From: Galerina marginata | Taxonomy: Eukaryota; Basidiomycota; Agaricomycetes; Agaricales; Galerinaceae | Direction: 5' to 3' | NCBI GenBank assembly: GCA_023014335.1 | Contig: JAECYW010000012.1 | Span: 1,240,001 to 1,304,000 of the forward strand | DNA: 64,000 nucleotides | Part shown: piece after piece, positions 36,601-46,201 of the stretch | How positions within the stretch are numbered: position 1 is the stretch's first letter | Layout: every line of letters begins with the position of its first letter | Notes under the pieces: model-generated | The model's database searches: none | Seen by the model: only the letters and a program-made list of their open reading frames with translations | Told to the model about the DNA's origin: nothing | Translations under genes and position numbers: made by a program

Positions 36601-37276
36601 TAGTCAATATGGAGAATTTACACAAACTTTGGTAAAGGGATATAAAAATGTTCAAACTGGATCTCAAACATTATCTGCAGTTAGAGATTTGGTTAGACAT
36701 GAATTAAAAACATCTCAACCAGATAAATTCCCTATAGGGCATACAGGAACTGATATCCGTGATCTTTTACAATCAATGTTCCAAAAGCCCAATCAGAAAG
36801 ATATCAGTTATGAAAAGTGTAGTGATTGTAATTATGAAGCAACTTCTCAAATTCAATCTCAATCTTTGATATTTATTACATGTTCTTCACATAAATCTAC
36901 TCAGTCAAACTTTAAACACTGGCAAAACCAAAAGAAATATTGTGGACTATGTACTAAAAAAGTTTGTATCACAAGATATTTTACTATTTCACCAAGTTTT
37001 ATATGTTTTAGTTTGGAGGTTAAAAAGATTATAAGTAAATATATTAAAATTGAAAACCAAGACAAGAGTATAACTAGATTATCATTGAAAGGTATTATAT
37101 ATAGTGGAAGCAATCATTTTACATCAAGATTTATAGTTAATAATGAAATCTGGTACCATGATGGTATTTCTACTGGTGCTAAATGTATAAAACAAGGACA
37201 GTTAGATGATTTTGAAGGAGATTTATTATTTAAGTGCAAAAAGAAAGAAGCAGTGGTTGTTATATATGGAGTATGA
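24627..37276 (+). CDS. Autonomous Helitron Rep-helicase with C-terminal cysteine-protease-like domain (2,638 aa if spliced)
   Basis: Exon 24627-27595 and exon 32329-37276 join to exactly 2,639 codons if the inserted A element is spliced. It would nick and unwind DNA in rolling-circle transposition. Domains: an N-terminal region of about 450 residues without known motif; Cys-rich 'CAVCGR' and 'CKTCCASLKK' region; Helitron-like N domain with 'WFITLSPAD'; HUH motif 'HLHLLLW' (His1043, His1045); Rep tyrosine motif 'YVTDYVTK' near 1245; Pif1-type helicase with Walker A 'GGMGGTGKS' (1765-1773), 'FLDEVSML', 'AGDFAQLAPV' and 'YYTALSRG'. The last 270 residues carry 'NYSCSYDSLF' (Cys near 2390) and, later, 'SGSNHFTSRF' and 'WYHDGI', a Cys-His-Asp arrangement like ubiquitin-specific or related papain-fold proteases. 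Apart from the A insertion the frame is fully open, suggesting recent activity. Without splicing the first part stops after 'VLTLG'. Confidence 0.85.
27596..32328 (+). other. Predicted intron formed by element A2
   Basis: Donor 'TTGGG|GTGAGT' at 27596 and acceptor 'TGCCTGCTATGCAG|G' ending at 32328. Splicing leaves 51 nt plus 39 nt of the element, 90 nt in all, adding 30 residues in frame between His and Phe of the Rep domain. Each of the five upstream units (six in total) has the same acceptor, but only use of the last one keeps the frame open. No transcript evidence is available here. Confidence 0.5.
27973..32367. repeat. Tandem array, 5 x 879 bp
   Basis: Unit ends (hairpin plus AA) fall at 28851, 29730, 30609, 31488 and 32367, exactly 879 bp apart. 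Units look identical by eye. Each begins with ACAAGATTAATTATTAG and includes about 690 bp not present in the short elements, then the last 190 bp of the A element with the hairpin. Homogeneity means recent amplification; an assembly artefact or copy-number error is possible. Confidence 0.9.
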
Positions 37277-37430
37277 ATTGATAATAATTATACAGAGCTG
37301 ATAATATACTGGTAGTTTGTAGAGTAATTTAGTTTAATTGCTAATTAGCTTTTTTCTAACTAATGTAGTTTAATTCAAACAGTTAAAAGGGTATTTGTAA
37401 CAAGTGTACTATTATAGATAAGAAGCAGCA

Positions 37431-37480
37431 AAGAAAAAGAACTCGTTTTTGCCATGCGAAGCAATGGCCTCTAAACAAGT
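37431..37480 (+). mobile_element. 3' terminus of the autonomous Helitron
   Basis: About 155 bp after the Rep-helicase stop codon lies AAAGAACTCG, then the hairpin GCCATGCGAAGCAATGGC, then CTCTAAACAAG|T. A hairpin about 11 nt before the end, in the same direction as the Rep gene, is the expected layout of a Helitron 3' end, although the terminal bases are CAAG rather than CTRR. The same layout ends all A elements (read on their Helitron strand), which links them to this autonomous element. Confidence 0.7.
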
Positions 37481-37769
37481 TACTCATTTGACCCCAGGAA
37501 CTGAGTCGTATTTTCCCAAATGCACTACAGACAACGGGAAATGCTTTCGAAGAAATTTTACAGTACACTTATACTTGGAAGAATGAGGGACAATGTCAGT
37601 GCATGTGTTGAACGATTAGCATGGCAAACGACTTGGACTTGAAATCATCAGATGCAGTGGATTGTAGTTGAATCAAATTTTGCGTTTATTATTTTGAATT
37701 CTACGTAAACAAACAGACTGCGCCTCTGCCCTCGCTGCTGAGCCAAGGGAGATGCAAGGGAGGTGGAGA

Positions 37770-38173
37770 TTACAAGTTCTTACGTAGTAAAAGAACTTGT
37801 TTTCTACACTTGATAGCAGAAGGAAATGGTTTCTAACGCAATGGTTGGAAATTCTCCCACTGCTATAGTGACCCTGCATGGTTTCTGTATCTCAGCCATT
37901 ACTGGGCCAATTTTTATGATCTTGGTATCAAAAAAATCGTAAAAATCAGGGCCTTCCTGGTCACGTGACCAGGCGCAATCAGGCTTGTTAGAATTGCCTC
38001 ATTTTTCTGCTTTTTTTGAGTATAAGATCATCCTAATAGCTTCAGATTTGAGTGGACTACATATTATTTACTTATTTGACATGTATTTATGTAATAAAAC
38101 ATTTCCTCCTACTGGCTCACCCACAAAGTAAGAACTTGTTTTTGCCATGCGCAGCAATGGCCTCTGACCAAGT
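37770..38173 (-). mobile_element. Family A element, single unit (A5)
   Basis: It starts TACAAGTTCTTACGTAGT and ends GGCCTCTGACCAAGT. In the splice sense (minus strand) the donor-like site reads 'TTTGTGG|GTGAGC'. The acceptor region differs from most copies ('CTATCAAGTGTAG' instead of 'CTATGCAG'), like the copies at 22258 and 53619, so there are at least two subfamilies. Confidence 0.8.
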
Positions 38174-39772
38174 TAAATAATAGCAGGAAACAACGGTGGA
38201 GGACATTATCACCATTTACGATTGCACAGAGCGAACGCGAGCCACTGCTACTGTATAAAAAAGGTCCACCGTGACTTTCAGCTCACACTTGAGGCAAGGG
38301 TGGAGATGCACGGAGGAGGGTGGAGATGCGTGGAGGGAGGTGGAAATAGAAACCAACGTCACCAAAGAGATTCCTACTCAATCTTGAAGCGAGGGAAATG
38401 GAGACGGATGCAGCAGGGGGGCGAGCAGCGAGCAGCGATTGGACTGCGGCGCGGCATGGCAGTGCCCGTATCTCCATTTACGTACCCAGCAGCGACGTGA
38501 GCACCTTGTGACTCGGCCTGGATTTGTACTGCTGCTGCTGCTGCTGCTGCTGCTCCACGTTGCGCCTCGCTGCATCCGAGCAACAGCAACGTTGCTGTCG
38601 CTTCTCCGTATCATCGGTTCTGTAACTGTGTTCAAGCAACAACAGCATCATCACGGACGCTGCTGTTGCCCGCGTCATGTCATGGTGGTCCAGGGTGAGG
38701 AAAGTGCAGTCGCGGAGGTGGGAGAGCTCAGAGGCGTTGGCGGTTCGGAGATGAGAGCGGCGGAGCGGAGGGGCTGGCAAGCGGTCGGTGAGTGGTGAAC
38801 ATGCAGGGAAATGAGATCAGCAGGATGAGTCAATATTTTCGACTCGTCCTGCAACGCACCGTATGGGACTCCCTCGCCAGGGTCCCACATCCCAACCAAA
38901 ATCTCGAACCTGTTAGAACTTTGGCTCACAACCCTCAAAGGCTGAAGGGGGCTAATGACGTGGTGCGAGTCATTCGCGCTGTGTGGGACTTAGGATGACT
39001 CATGAGAACAGTGAGTGAAAAAATTAGAAGGTATAATAATAAAATACTTACAAGCCATCCCAAGTTGGCTTACGAAGAAAGCAGCACACGTCAGGATCTA
39101 AAACCTTGGTTAGTGTAAAAAGTAAAAATTAAGGGAAAAAGAGACTCACCAGGATTGCTGAAGGCCGCCGTGGGATTGGATTGGGTGAGCGCTAATGTGG
39201 GAGCAAGAGAGAGTGTGAAATCCTAAAAGTGATTTCCTTGATTTCACACCATCAGCGCATCAGCGCCTGCCGTTGATCATGTGAATGTTCAACAGGTCTT
39301 TTCCTTAGTGAGTCACAACCACTGCCTCCCTTCTCCCACCTCCCTCGCGTCTGTTGATGGTGCTCTGCGCTGTCGACGCTTTTGTAGCCACCACCCCACT
39401 CGACCATGACGCCCCTCAGGGCCGTTGACGTGCCCGATTCCTACCTTGACGCCTCTCAAACGGCGTTATGCCAGAAGCGCCCCTTGTCCAGCGCACCGGC
39501 AAGCTGTCGACAGCCACAAGGCAAGGGAGGAGAGGGTGAGCGACAGGTACGTGGCCACCCATCACGCAAACACACCCCTAACCATCCCTGCCTTTTCACT
39601 CGCAGAAACGATGGCGAGAGTATAGAACCTGCGTCACCTCATACACGCCCTGCCCATGTTGAACAACGTTGGACATTGGGCACATCGCCTGTCTCCTCCC
39701 ACTCCGCCACGTCTAACGACGTTTAACTTTGAGCATGCTGCTACCACTCCCACCGCTCTTCCACATCAACTG
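38174..39772. repeat. GC-rich repeat block R, copy 2 (left part)
   Basis: Diverged copy of 1-1560: the same landmarks appear in the same order. It is interrupted by the LINE and continues after 42882. Around 38283-38345 there are short 'GGTGGAGATGC' micro-repeats. No convincing gene; long open frames on both strands are artefacts of GC content. Confidence 0.55.
38529..38554. repeat. CTG/CAG trinucleotide run
   Basis: Eight consecutive CTG triplets within repeat block R; no equivalent run in copy 1. Confidence 0.9.
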
Positions 39773-40482
39773 ATGTCGCATGGAGATTTTGTTTTTTTTT
39801 TTTTTTAAATCAACAATTTATATACCGGTGCGCGAAAGCAGTCCGGTCGCCTAACTAATACAAATCCCCAGTCGAAAGTGCACAGTAAACTACTAATCCC
39901 CGAACCAGACCCGAACCCATCCACTTCTTCCGAACCCTTCCAACGGCGTCCTTTGTGCGCCAGGCCTTTGCTAGGGGGGACGGACCACCTAACCGCCCAG
40001 TCCCGCGAGGGAGGGACGGCCCCCACCGCTACGCCAATACCACGTAAGGACCAAAGCCCGAACATCTCCTGGCAGCCGCAGCTGCTGCACTCTCTCCGCC
40101 TTCCAAACCCGACGCCCACTTCAGAACCCAGACCTGACCCGAAAACCTTCACCCACCCGCGCCTTGACGACCCGAAACCCATACCAGCCATATTCACAAA
40201 GGCAGAGCGGGAGGTTAAGGTACCCAACCGATCACGAGAACGAATGAACGAACCGCGACCGCCCAAACCAAAAATGTCGCTAACGCTCGAGATGCGGGCG
40301 ACTCTGTAACCACCGGTCGTAGCGAATGCAACTGGTTACGAGGAGTGAAGAACGCGCGGGCACGACGACCCCGTCCTTGGCCTGTCAACCTCTGCCGACT
40401 TGGGGATTGGACTTCCCTCGCCTGCAGCAACCCGAAGCGGGTATCAAGGCCTCTCTGGGCGAAGAGAACCGCGCGGACACAG

Positions 40483-40718
40483 TTAGCCTATGCCTGCGGC
40501 GGGGCGTTCAAAGGAGAATGCGGTAGGATTCTCCAACAAGAATTCCAAAAGACCGTGTAACCGGTCCGTCGGAGCGGGTCTCTCGTAGCCTGGACAGTAC
40601 GAGAAAATATGTGAGCGGGTCTCGCGAGGAGCACCGCATCGGGGGCAGCCGTGAGGCTCTTGTATGTTAAACCGGCGGTAGTACGCACCGATTGGCGCAT
40701 GATTCAGTATACACCTGC
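40483..40718 (-). pseudogene. C-terminal zinc-finger end of the LINE ORF2
   Basis: The minus strand encodes 'CILNHAPIGAYYRRF' followed by 'HGCPRCGAPRETRSHI', a CCHC-like zinc-binding segment (Cys, Cys, His, Cys) found at the end of many fungal LINE reverse transcriptase proteins. It is separated from the RNase H part only by the inserted elements: joining 42150 to 40718 gives a plausible continuous frame across 'SFARL' and 'CRCILNHAP'. Confidence 0.75.
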
Positions 40719-41721
40719 ACTTGCTGGAGTGGGTCATTGCTTTGCATGGCATGTATTCGTCCTTTTATTATTATTACTGTTCAATCATAAAATTTCCATG
40801 CCCTTATAGACTTATTATTTTAACTTGTAAAGCAGCCATTGCTGCACATGCCAAACACAAGTAGACAACTGCAAAAAATCAATGAAGGTGGCTTTATAGG
40901 CTTTTCAATATCAACTACCTGGTTATTAGAGATAATTTGAAGACTAAAAACCACATGAAATATTTAAAGACAAAAAAAAATTAAATAATTACTTAGCATT
41001 TACAATTAGCAACAAAATGAATAATTTGAGTAATAAATCAGAAGATTTAAGATATGAACCAAATATTTGTAAATATCTGTGAGTAACAATATAAGCAGTG
41101 AATGATCCAGAATTTTCTAAATTGTATGTTACAAAATTCATGATATTTGAACCAGAATTCAGAAAGCTATGAAAGTATAATATATTTAAACCCTTATTTT
41201 GGAATTTTCTCAACAAAGAAGTTATTAAATTACATGTTATAAGATCAGAAAAGATTTTTTCTTATTTTACAGATGTTTTTTAAATTTCACAACTTTCCCA
41301 TGCTTTGCTCCAAAAGGCTTATTTCTTAAATAAAACAAGAAAAGCCAAATATTTGCAAATAATTATCCACCTATTTGATTTGCCTGAATTTTCTGGATTT
41401 TTTGATATTAGATTTGTGTAATTTGAGTGATAATTGAGCATGCTAGAGCCAGATTACTGATTTATAGACTTGCGTCCAAAAGTAATTTCTCAATGAGGAA
41501 ATTACCTGGTCACATGATATTAATATATTGGTAATCCAAAAAATTCAGGCTTTTTTTCATATTTTTTTTCCGGATTTATTACATAACATTCTCACTTCTT
41601 AGATCAAATATTCTTTTTTGGAAATATATTCCCGCGGTCATGAATATGAATGAATCAATGAAAATTTTGACCAAGTCCTGGGTTTATAAAGAATGAGTCT
41701 TTGATAAATCAAAGGACTCAT
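40719..41721 (-). mobile_element. Family B element, 1,003 bp, inverted copy (B1)
   Basis: In its Helitron-like direction (minus) it begins with the hairpin ATGAGTCCTTTGAT/ATCAAAGACTCAT and ends GCCATGCAAAGCAATGACCCACTCCAGCAAGT-like (split here: hairpin, then CCACTCCAGCAAGT). It looks nearly identical to B2 at 44211-45213 in the opposite direction. It lies directly next to A element 41722-42149 without any spacer. A 75-codon frame inside is not considered a gene. Confidence 0.8.
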
Positions 41722-42149
41722 TACAAGTTCTTACGTAGTAAAAGAACTTGTTTTCCGGCCTGCATAGCAGGCAGAAATGATTTCTAACGCAATGGTTGGA
41801 AATTCTCCCACTGCTATAGTGACCCTGCATGGTTTCTGTATCTCAGCCATTACTGGGCCAATTTTTATGATCTTGGTATCAAAAAAATCGTAAAAATCAG
41901 GGCTTTCCTGGTCACGTGACCAGGCCGTTTTAGGCTTGTTAGAACCGCCTCATTTTTCTGCTTTTTTTGAGTATAAGATCATCCTAATTGGTTCAGATTT
42001 GAGCGGACTGTCCATTATTTGCTTATTTAACATTTATTTATTTAATTCTTTATTTAACATGCATTATTTAATCATTGGTCTCTAGGTGCTGACTCACCCC
42101 AAAGTAAGAACTTGTTTTTGCCATGCGCAGCAATGGCCTCTGACCAAGT
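41722..42149 (-). mobile_element. Family A element in the LINE, single unit (A7)
   Basis: 428 bp, apparently identical to the first 428 bp of the Helitron insertion (A2), including 'TTTGGG|GTGAGTCAGCACC' in the splice sense. The splice sense coincides with the sense of the LINE ORF (minus). Identity to A2 without the tandem units shows that short and expanded forms share a very recent source. Confidence 0.85.
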
Positions 42150-42867
42150 AACAAGCGCGCAAAGGAGGTGTTGTCACCTCCTGCTTTGCGAATCCATGGA
42201 CCACCCTTGCGAGTATCCGGGGTAATAGTAATGACTTTCTTGCCCAACTTGCGAAGTTGGAGAAAGTCGCGACCGAGATCCTGCAGACGATCCGTTGCAG
42301 CCTTAGCCCAACGACGCGCCGCGGCAGCGTCTGCCTCCGAACGAGGCAATCGAGAGTGACCCGTGAACCATGGTCCACAGGCCGGTGAACGGAGCCAGCA
42401 GCGTGCTTGTGCGCCTCATGTTGCATACCCCACTTGAGTTTAGAGGGGACGTGGTGGAATGATAACCAGCGCAGCGGATCGCCCGCCAGCCAGGTCTCGA
42501 TGAGTTTGCACGCGCGCAGGGAGTGTGCCTGTGATGAGTGCAAGGAGGGGTCAAGGGCTCGTTTCGCAGCCGCGATTGAGTCTGTGAAAATTGCAATGTG
42601 CTCGCAAGCGCGCTGGGTGGCGAGCTCGAGGGCACAGACGACAGCCGATAGCTCCGCGTCGGGCGCGGTAGCACAGCCTACAAGCCACCGGAAGCGATTA
42701 ACTTCGGCGCCCTGTGAGTAAAGGACCCCTGCTGCAACAGCCTGAGTAGCCTTCTTGGAGGCGGGTTAGTGAAAACACTAGCGTCCACCCCGATACATAA
42801 CCCCCACGTATCGGACATAAAAAGTTCCGAAATGAAGTCGAGGTAGAGAATACGATCACCCTTCTCC
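42150..42867 (-). pseudogene. RNase H domain remnant of the LINE ORF2
   Basis: On the minus strand 'GVDASVFT', then 'DAELSAVVCALELA' and 'IAIFTDS' give the Asp-Glu-Asp order of an RNase H active site, followed by a 'FHHVPSKLKWGMQHEAHKHA' segment (typical His/Asp region). At least two frameshifts break the frame, one near 42750 and one near 42340. The reverse transcriptase and endonuclease are missing because the copy is 5'-truncated. Confidence 0.75.
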
Positions 42868-42882
42868 ATGTCGCATGGAGAT

Positions 42883-43800
42883 GAGGAACGGAACTCTGCC
42901 CTGAGCCCCGCCGCCCCATACATTTTGTTTGAAAATGAGAGAAGGCGGAAACAGGGAGGCCCAACACCCGCGGAAGGAAGGGAACGGGGCTCCAGACTGG
43001 TAGGTAAATCACCTCTTCCCTTCTCCTGCCTCCTGCACTCACCACTGAACCAGTAAAACGGGCCGCGGTCGGCTGAATGAGTGTATCGCAGCGGTGGATC
43101 TCTCTATCAATGCCCAAACCCTGTATGTTCCCATCCCTACCTCATCTTTACTAAAAATACTAATATGAATTTCTGCTACAAGCACGCGCGACCAAAAAAG
43201 CACCTTGAGCCATCAGTCACAGCCCCATCCTTGGTCTGCGTGTGAGCCAGTCCAAGCCCAAGCCCAAGCGAGTGGAACGCGATGACGGCTACGCGACGAT
43301 GACAATGGCATAGCCCAGACTGCGGGTGAAAGCTGCTACCAGCGCCAGCACGACTGAGAGCAACAGGTGACGGCAATGGCGATGGCATGCCCGAGAATGG
43401 GGGAGGCCAGCAAGCGAGAGCAAAGCGACACCACCTGGCGCACCTAGAGCCGCTCTTCCGTGTCAACTGATTTTGAGCTTGAGTGTCTCGCTGCCCTCTG
43501 ATGTTGCCTCCCCCTCCCTCCCTCAGCTCTGCCCCATCCTCTGACATGGAGGTTTTATTACCACTACCTGGGTAGTTTAACCGTCGTTATTAGAATAAGT
43601 TGAGTACACTTAGACATATGATTTGCATTGTCTATAGTTCATTGAATAGTATGAAACTTATTATGATGTAAATTATACAGTAAATAAAAGACCTACCTAT
43701 TTCCGTGACTCAGCAGTTTGCTGAGCTGCAGACGCTGAGACGCTGAACCGCTGAGAGAGACAATTAATTATGAGAATAATTATTGCCTTTTAGCCTTTCT
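42883..43800. repeat. GC-rich repeat block R, copy 2 (right part)
   Basis: Continues block R after the LINE. The stretch 43370-43560 resembles 1500-1600 ('GATGGCATGCCCGAGAATG' against 'GGCGGTGGCGTGTCCAAGAA'), and the AT-rich part after 43568 resembles 1673-1810 ('GGTAGTTTAACCGTCGTTATTAGAATAA' type). No gene supported. Confidence 0.45.
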
Positions 43801-45558
43801 CAGTCAGATCAAGCAACTAGCACAAGCGCGGGCTTGCCCCTTCGACCATCAGTGGCACGCTCTCTGCTGCCGGTGGATTGATTGCATTTATATTTCATAA
43901 GTAAAGTATAAGTAGTTCAAAAGTAGTTAGTGTTCCAGTAATCGAGGAAATGTAATGCAGATTAATTTTGGGTTAATTTTGACTTGAGGTCACTCAAACG
44001 CTCAGCGACGGCCGACACGCTCAGCGAGTGGCCTGCGCCTCGCTCAGCGTGCGACTGATTTTGCCATCACATTTTGCTGAAGGCAAAATATGAGCAAAAG
44101 GGGACATTCTGCAGAGGGCAAAATGACTAGGCGAAATGAATCATTTTGACTAACTATCTAAATTTAGAATTTTGCCGGTCAAGCAAAATGTGAGCAAAAT
44201 CTAGTGTTTTATGAGTCCTTTGATTTATCAAAGACTCATTCTTTATAAACCCAGGACTTGGTCAAAATTTTCATTGATTCATTCATATTCATGACCGCGG
44301 GAATATATTTCCAAAAAAGAATATTTGATCTAAGAAGTGAGAATGTTATGTAATAAATCCGGAAAAAAAATATGAAAAAAAGCCTGAATTTTTTGGATTA
44401 CCAATATATTAATATCATGTGACCAGGTAATTTCCTCATTGAGAAATTACTTTTGGACGCAAGTCTATAAATCAGTAATCTGGCTCTAGCATGCTCAATT
44501 ATCACTCAAATTACACAAATCTAATATCAAAAAATCCAGAAAATTCAGGCAAATCAAATAGGTGGATAATTATTTGCAAATATTTGGCTTTTCTTGTTTT
44601 ATTTAAGAAATAAGCCTTTTGGAGCAAAGCATGGGAAAGTTGTGAAATTTAAAAAACATCTGTAAAATAAGAAAAAATCTTTTCTGATCTTATAACATGT
44701 AATTTAATAACTTCTTTGTTGAGAAAATTCCAAAATAAGGGTTTAAATATATTATACTTTCATAGCTTTCTGAATTCTGGTTCAAATATCATGAATTTTG
44801 TAACATACAATTTAGAAAATTCTGGATCATTCACTGCTTATATTGTTACTCACAGATATTTACAAATATTTGGTTCATATCTTAAATCTTCTGATTTATT
44901 ACTCAAATTATTTATTTTGTTGCTAATTGTAAATGCTAAGTAATTATTTAATTTTTTTTTGTCTTTAAATATTTCATGTGGTTTTTAGTCTTCAAATTAT
45001 CTCTAATAACCAGGTAGTTGATATTGAAAAGCCTATAAAGCCACCTTCATTGATTTTTTGCAGTTGTCTACTTGTGTTTGGCATGTGCAGCAATGGCTGC
45101 TTTACAAGTTAAAATAATAAGTCTATAAGGGCATGGAAATTTTATGATTGAACAGTAATAATAATAAAAGGACGAATACATGCCATGCAAAGCAATGGCC
45201 CACTCCAGCAAGTCCCCATTCTTTTACCTGAGTGAAAATATATTGTTTTGATACTTAGAAAAAGCCCAGTAAAATTCGAAGTTTTAGCTGGATTTTGCCC
45301 TTAGGAAAACAAGAGGGAAAATTTCAATTTTGCCACTGGTAAAATATAATCTAAAGTCATAATCTTGCTCGGATTTTGCCTCAGGGAAATCGTAAAATAT
45401 TGAATGAGTTTTGTCGTTCGCAAAATCCTTGTCAAAATTCAAACAACGTGCCTTGAATTTTGCCCCCTCCGTCAAAATAGTCCGGCCGCGGCAGTGAGAA
45501 GATCACGACAACGAAGATATCACGCTTCTCCCAGAAAGTCTATTTGTCAACCTCATAG
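43801..45558. repeat. AT-rich region with GCAAAAT and CGCTCAGCG micro-repeats, split by B2
   Basis: Between 43980 and 44050 'CGCTCAGCG'-like palindromes recur, and from 44055 to 44205 and again 45240-45480 variants of 'GGCAAAAT' or its complement 'ATTTTGCC' recur many times. The B2 element lies between the two parts, so they formed one repeat before B2 inserted. Class unknown, no coding sequence. Confidence 0.45.
44211..45213 (+). mobile_element. Family B element, 1,003 bp (B2)
   Basis: Starts with hairpin ATGAGTCCTTTGATTTATC and ends GCAATGGCCCACTCCAGCAAGT (last part CCACTCCAGCAAGT). Same architecture as family A: the hairpin arm at one end, then a GCCATGC...GCAATGGC hairpin about 14 nt from the other end. 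At 45061-45109 there is an internal relic of another such end (GCATGTGCAGCAATGGCTGC, then TTTACAAGT), so B2 may itself be a composite. Confidence 0.8.
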
Positions 45559-45946
45559 ACTTGGTCAGAGGCCATTGCTACGCATAGCAAAAACAAGTTC
45601 TTACTTTGGGGTGAGGTAGTGCCTGAAGACTTACACTGTTATTAAATAAATACATATTAAATACGTAAATAATATGTAGTCCACTCAAATCTGAACCAAT
45701 TGGGATGATCTTATACTCAAAAAAAGCAGAAAAATGAGCCAGTTCTAACAAGCCTAAAATCTGGCCCTGATTTTTACGAATTTTTTGATACCAAGATCAT
45801 AAAAATTGGCCCAGTAATGGCTGAGATACAGAAACCATGCAGGGTCACAGTATGAGTGGGAGAATTTTGAACGATTGCGTTAGGAACCATTTTTGCCTGC
45901 TATGCAGGCCGGAAAACAAGTTCTTTTACTACGTAAGAACTTGTAA
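45559..45946 (+). mobile_element. Family A element, single unit (A8)
   Basis: Begins ACTTGGTCAGAGGCCATTG, donor-like 'TTTGGG|GTGAGG', ends in the ACAAGTTCTT hairpin. It abuts the left edge of the gypsy pol fragment, whose first codons follow directly at 45948, so it may also have inserted into pol sequence that is now lost on its left. Confidence 0.8.
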
Positions 45947-45947
45947 T

Positions 45948-46201
45948 ATGGAACTTCAGGACAAGATTGCAAACTCTGAAAACCTAGACACGGACGCAGC
46001 AGAAGCAATCAAATTACTGCTGAAAGGAGGACCTCCAAATTTGTGCAAAGACCTGGAAAACTGGAAAACCGAAGAATTCAAAGGCAAAAATATTCTGTAT
46101 TACAAAGAAAAGAACTATATTCCGAAAGATCAAGATCTATGAAGAGAAATTGTCGAAAAATACCACAATTCACCTACAGCCGGTCACCCAGGAGAGTTAG
46201 A
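45948..46201 (+). pseudogene. gypsy pol remnant, part 1 (linker and integrase zinc-finger start)
   Basis: Encodes 'MELQDKIANSENLDTD...' then, after a TGA at 46139-46141, 'REIVEKYHNSPTAGHPGELE', the His-His half of the integrase HHCC zinc finger. The A9 insertion follows immediately; removing it joins 'GELE' to 'MFNAVKQHYWW'. The TGA replaces what is probably an arginine codon. Confidence 0.75.

Larger units (their letters stand above)
39788..42867 (-). mobile_element. 5'-truncated LINE retrotransposon with 15-bp target duplication
   Basis: The direct repeat ATGTCGCATGGAGAT stands at 39773-39787 and 42868-42882. Next to the left copy is a T-run, the complement of a poly(A) tail, as expected for a minus-strand LINE. 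The content is the 3' part of a LINE ORF2: RNase H and a terminal zinc finger. Two Helitron-derived elements (40719-42149) sit between those two. Repeat block R continues on both sides, so the LINE inserted into block R. Confidence 0.85.

Noticed and set aside
4900..37480. One giant 33-kb Helitron carrying all six genes.
   Set aside because: No matching left terminus was found near 4.9 kb; only a weaker, orientation-inconsistent match at 22.3 kb. Kept as a question, not a feature.
38283..40310. Several 60-150 codon frames around the CTG run and in the LINE 3' part.
   Set aside because: Low-complexity translations (poly-Leu, poly-Gln, poly-Ser) or shadow frames of the LINE.
44716..44943. 75-codon frame in family B (also at 40989-41216).
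   Set aside because: AT-rich, no domain, and the two occurrences are the same near-identical element, so conservation says nothing.
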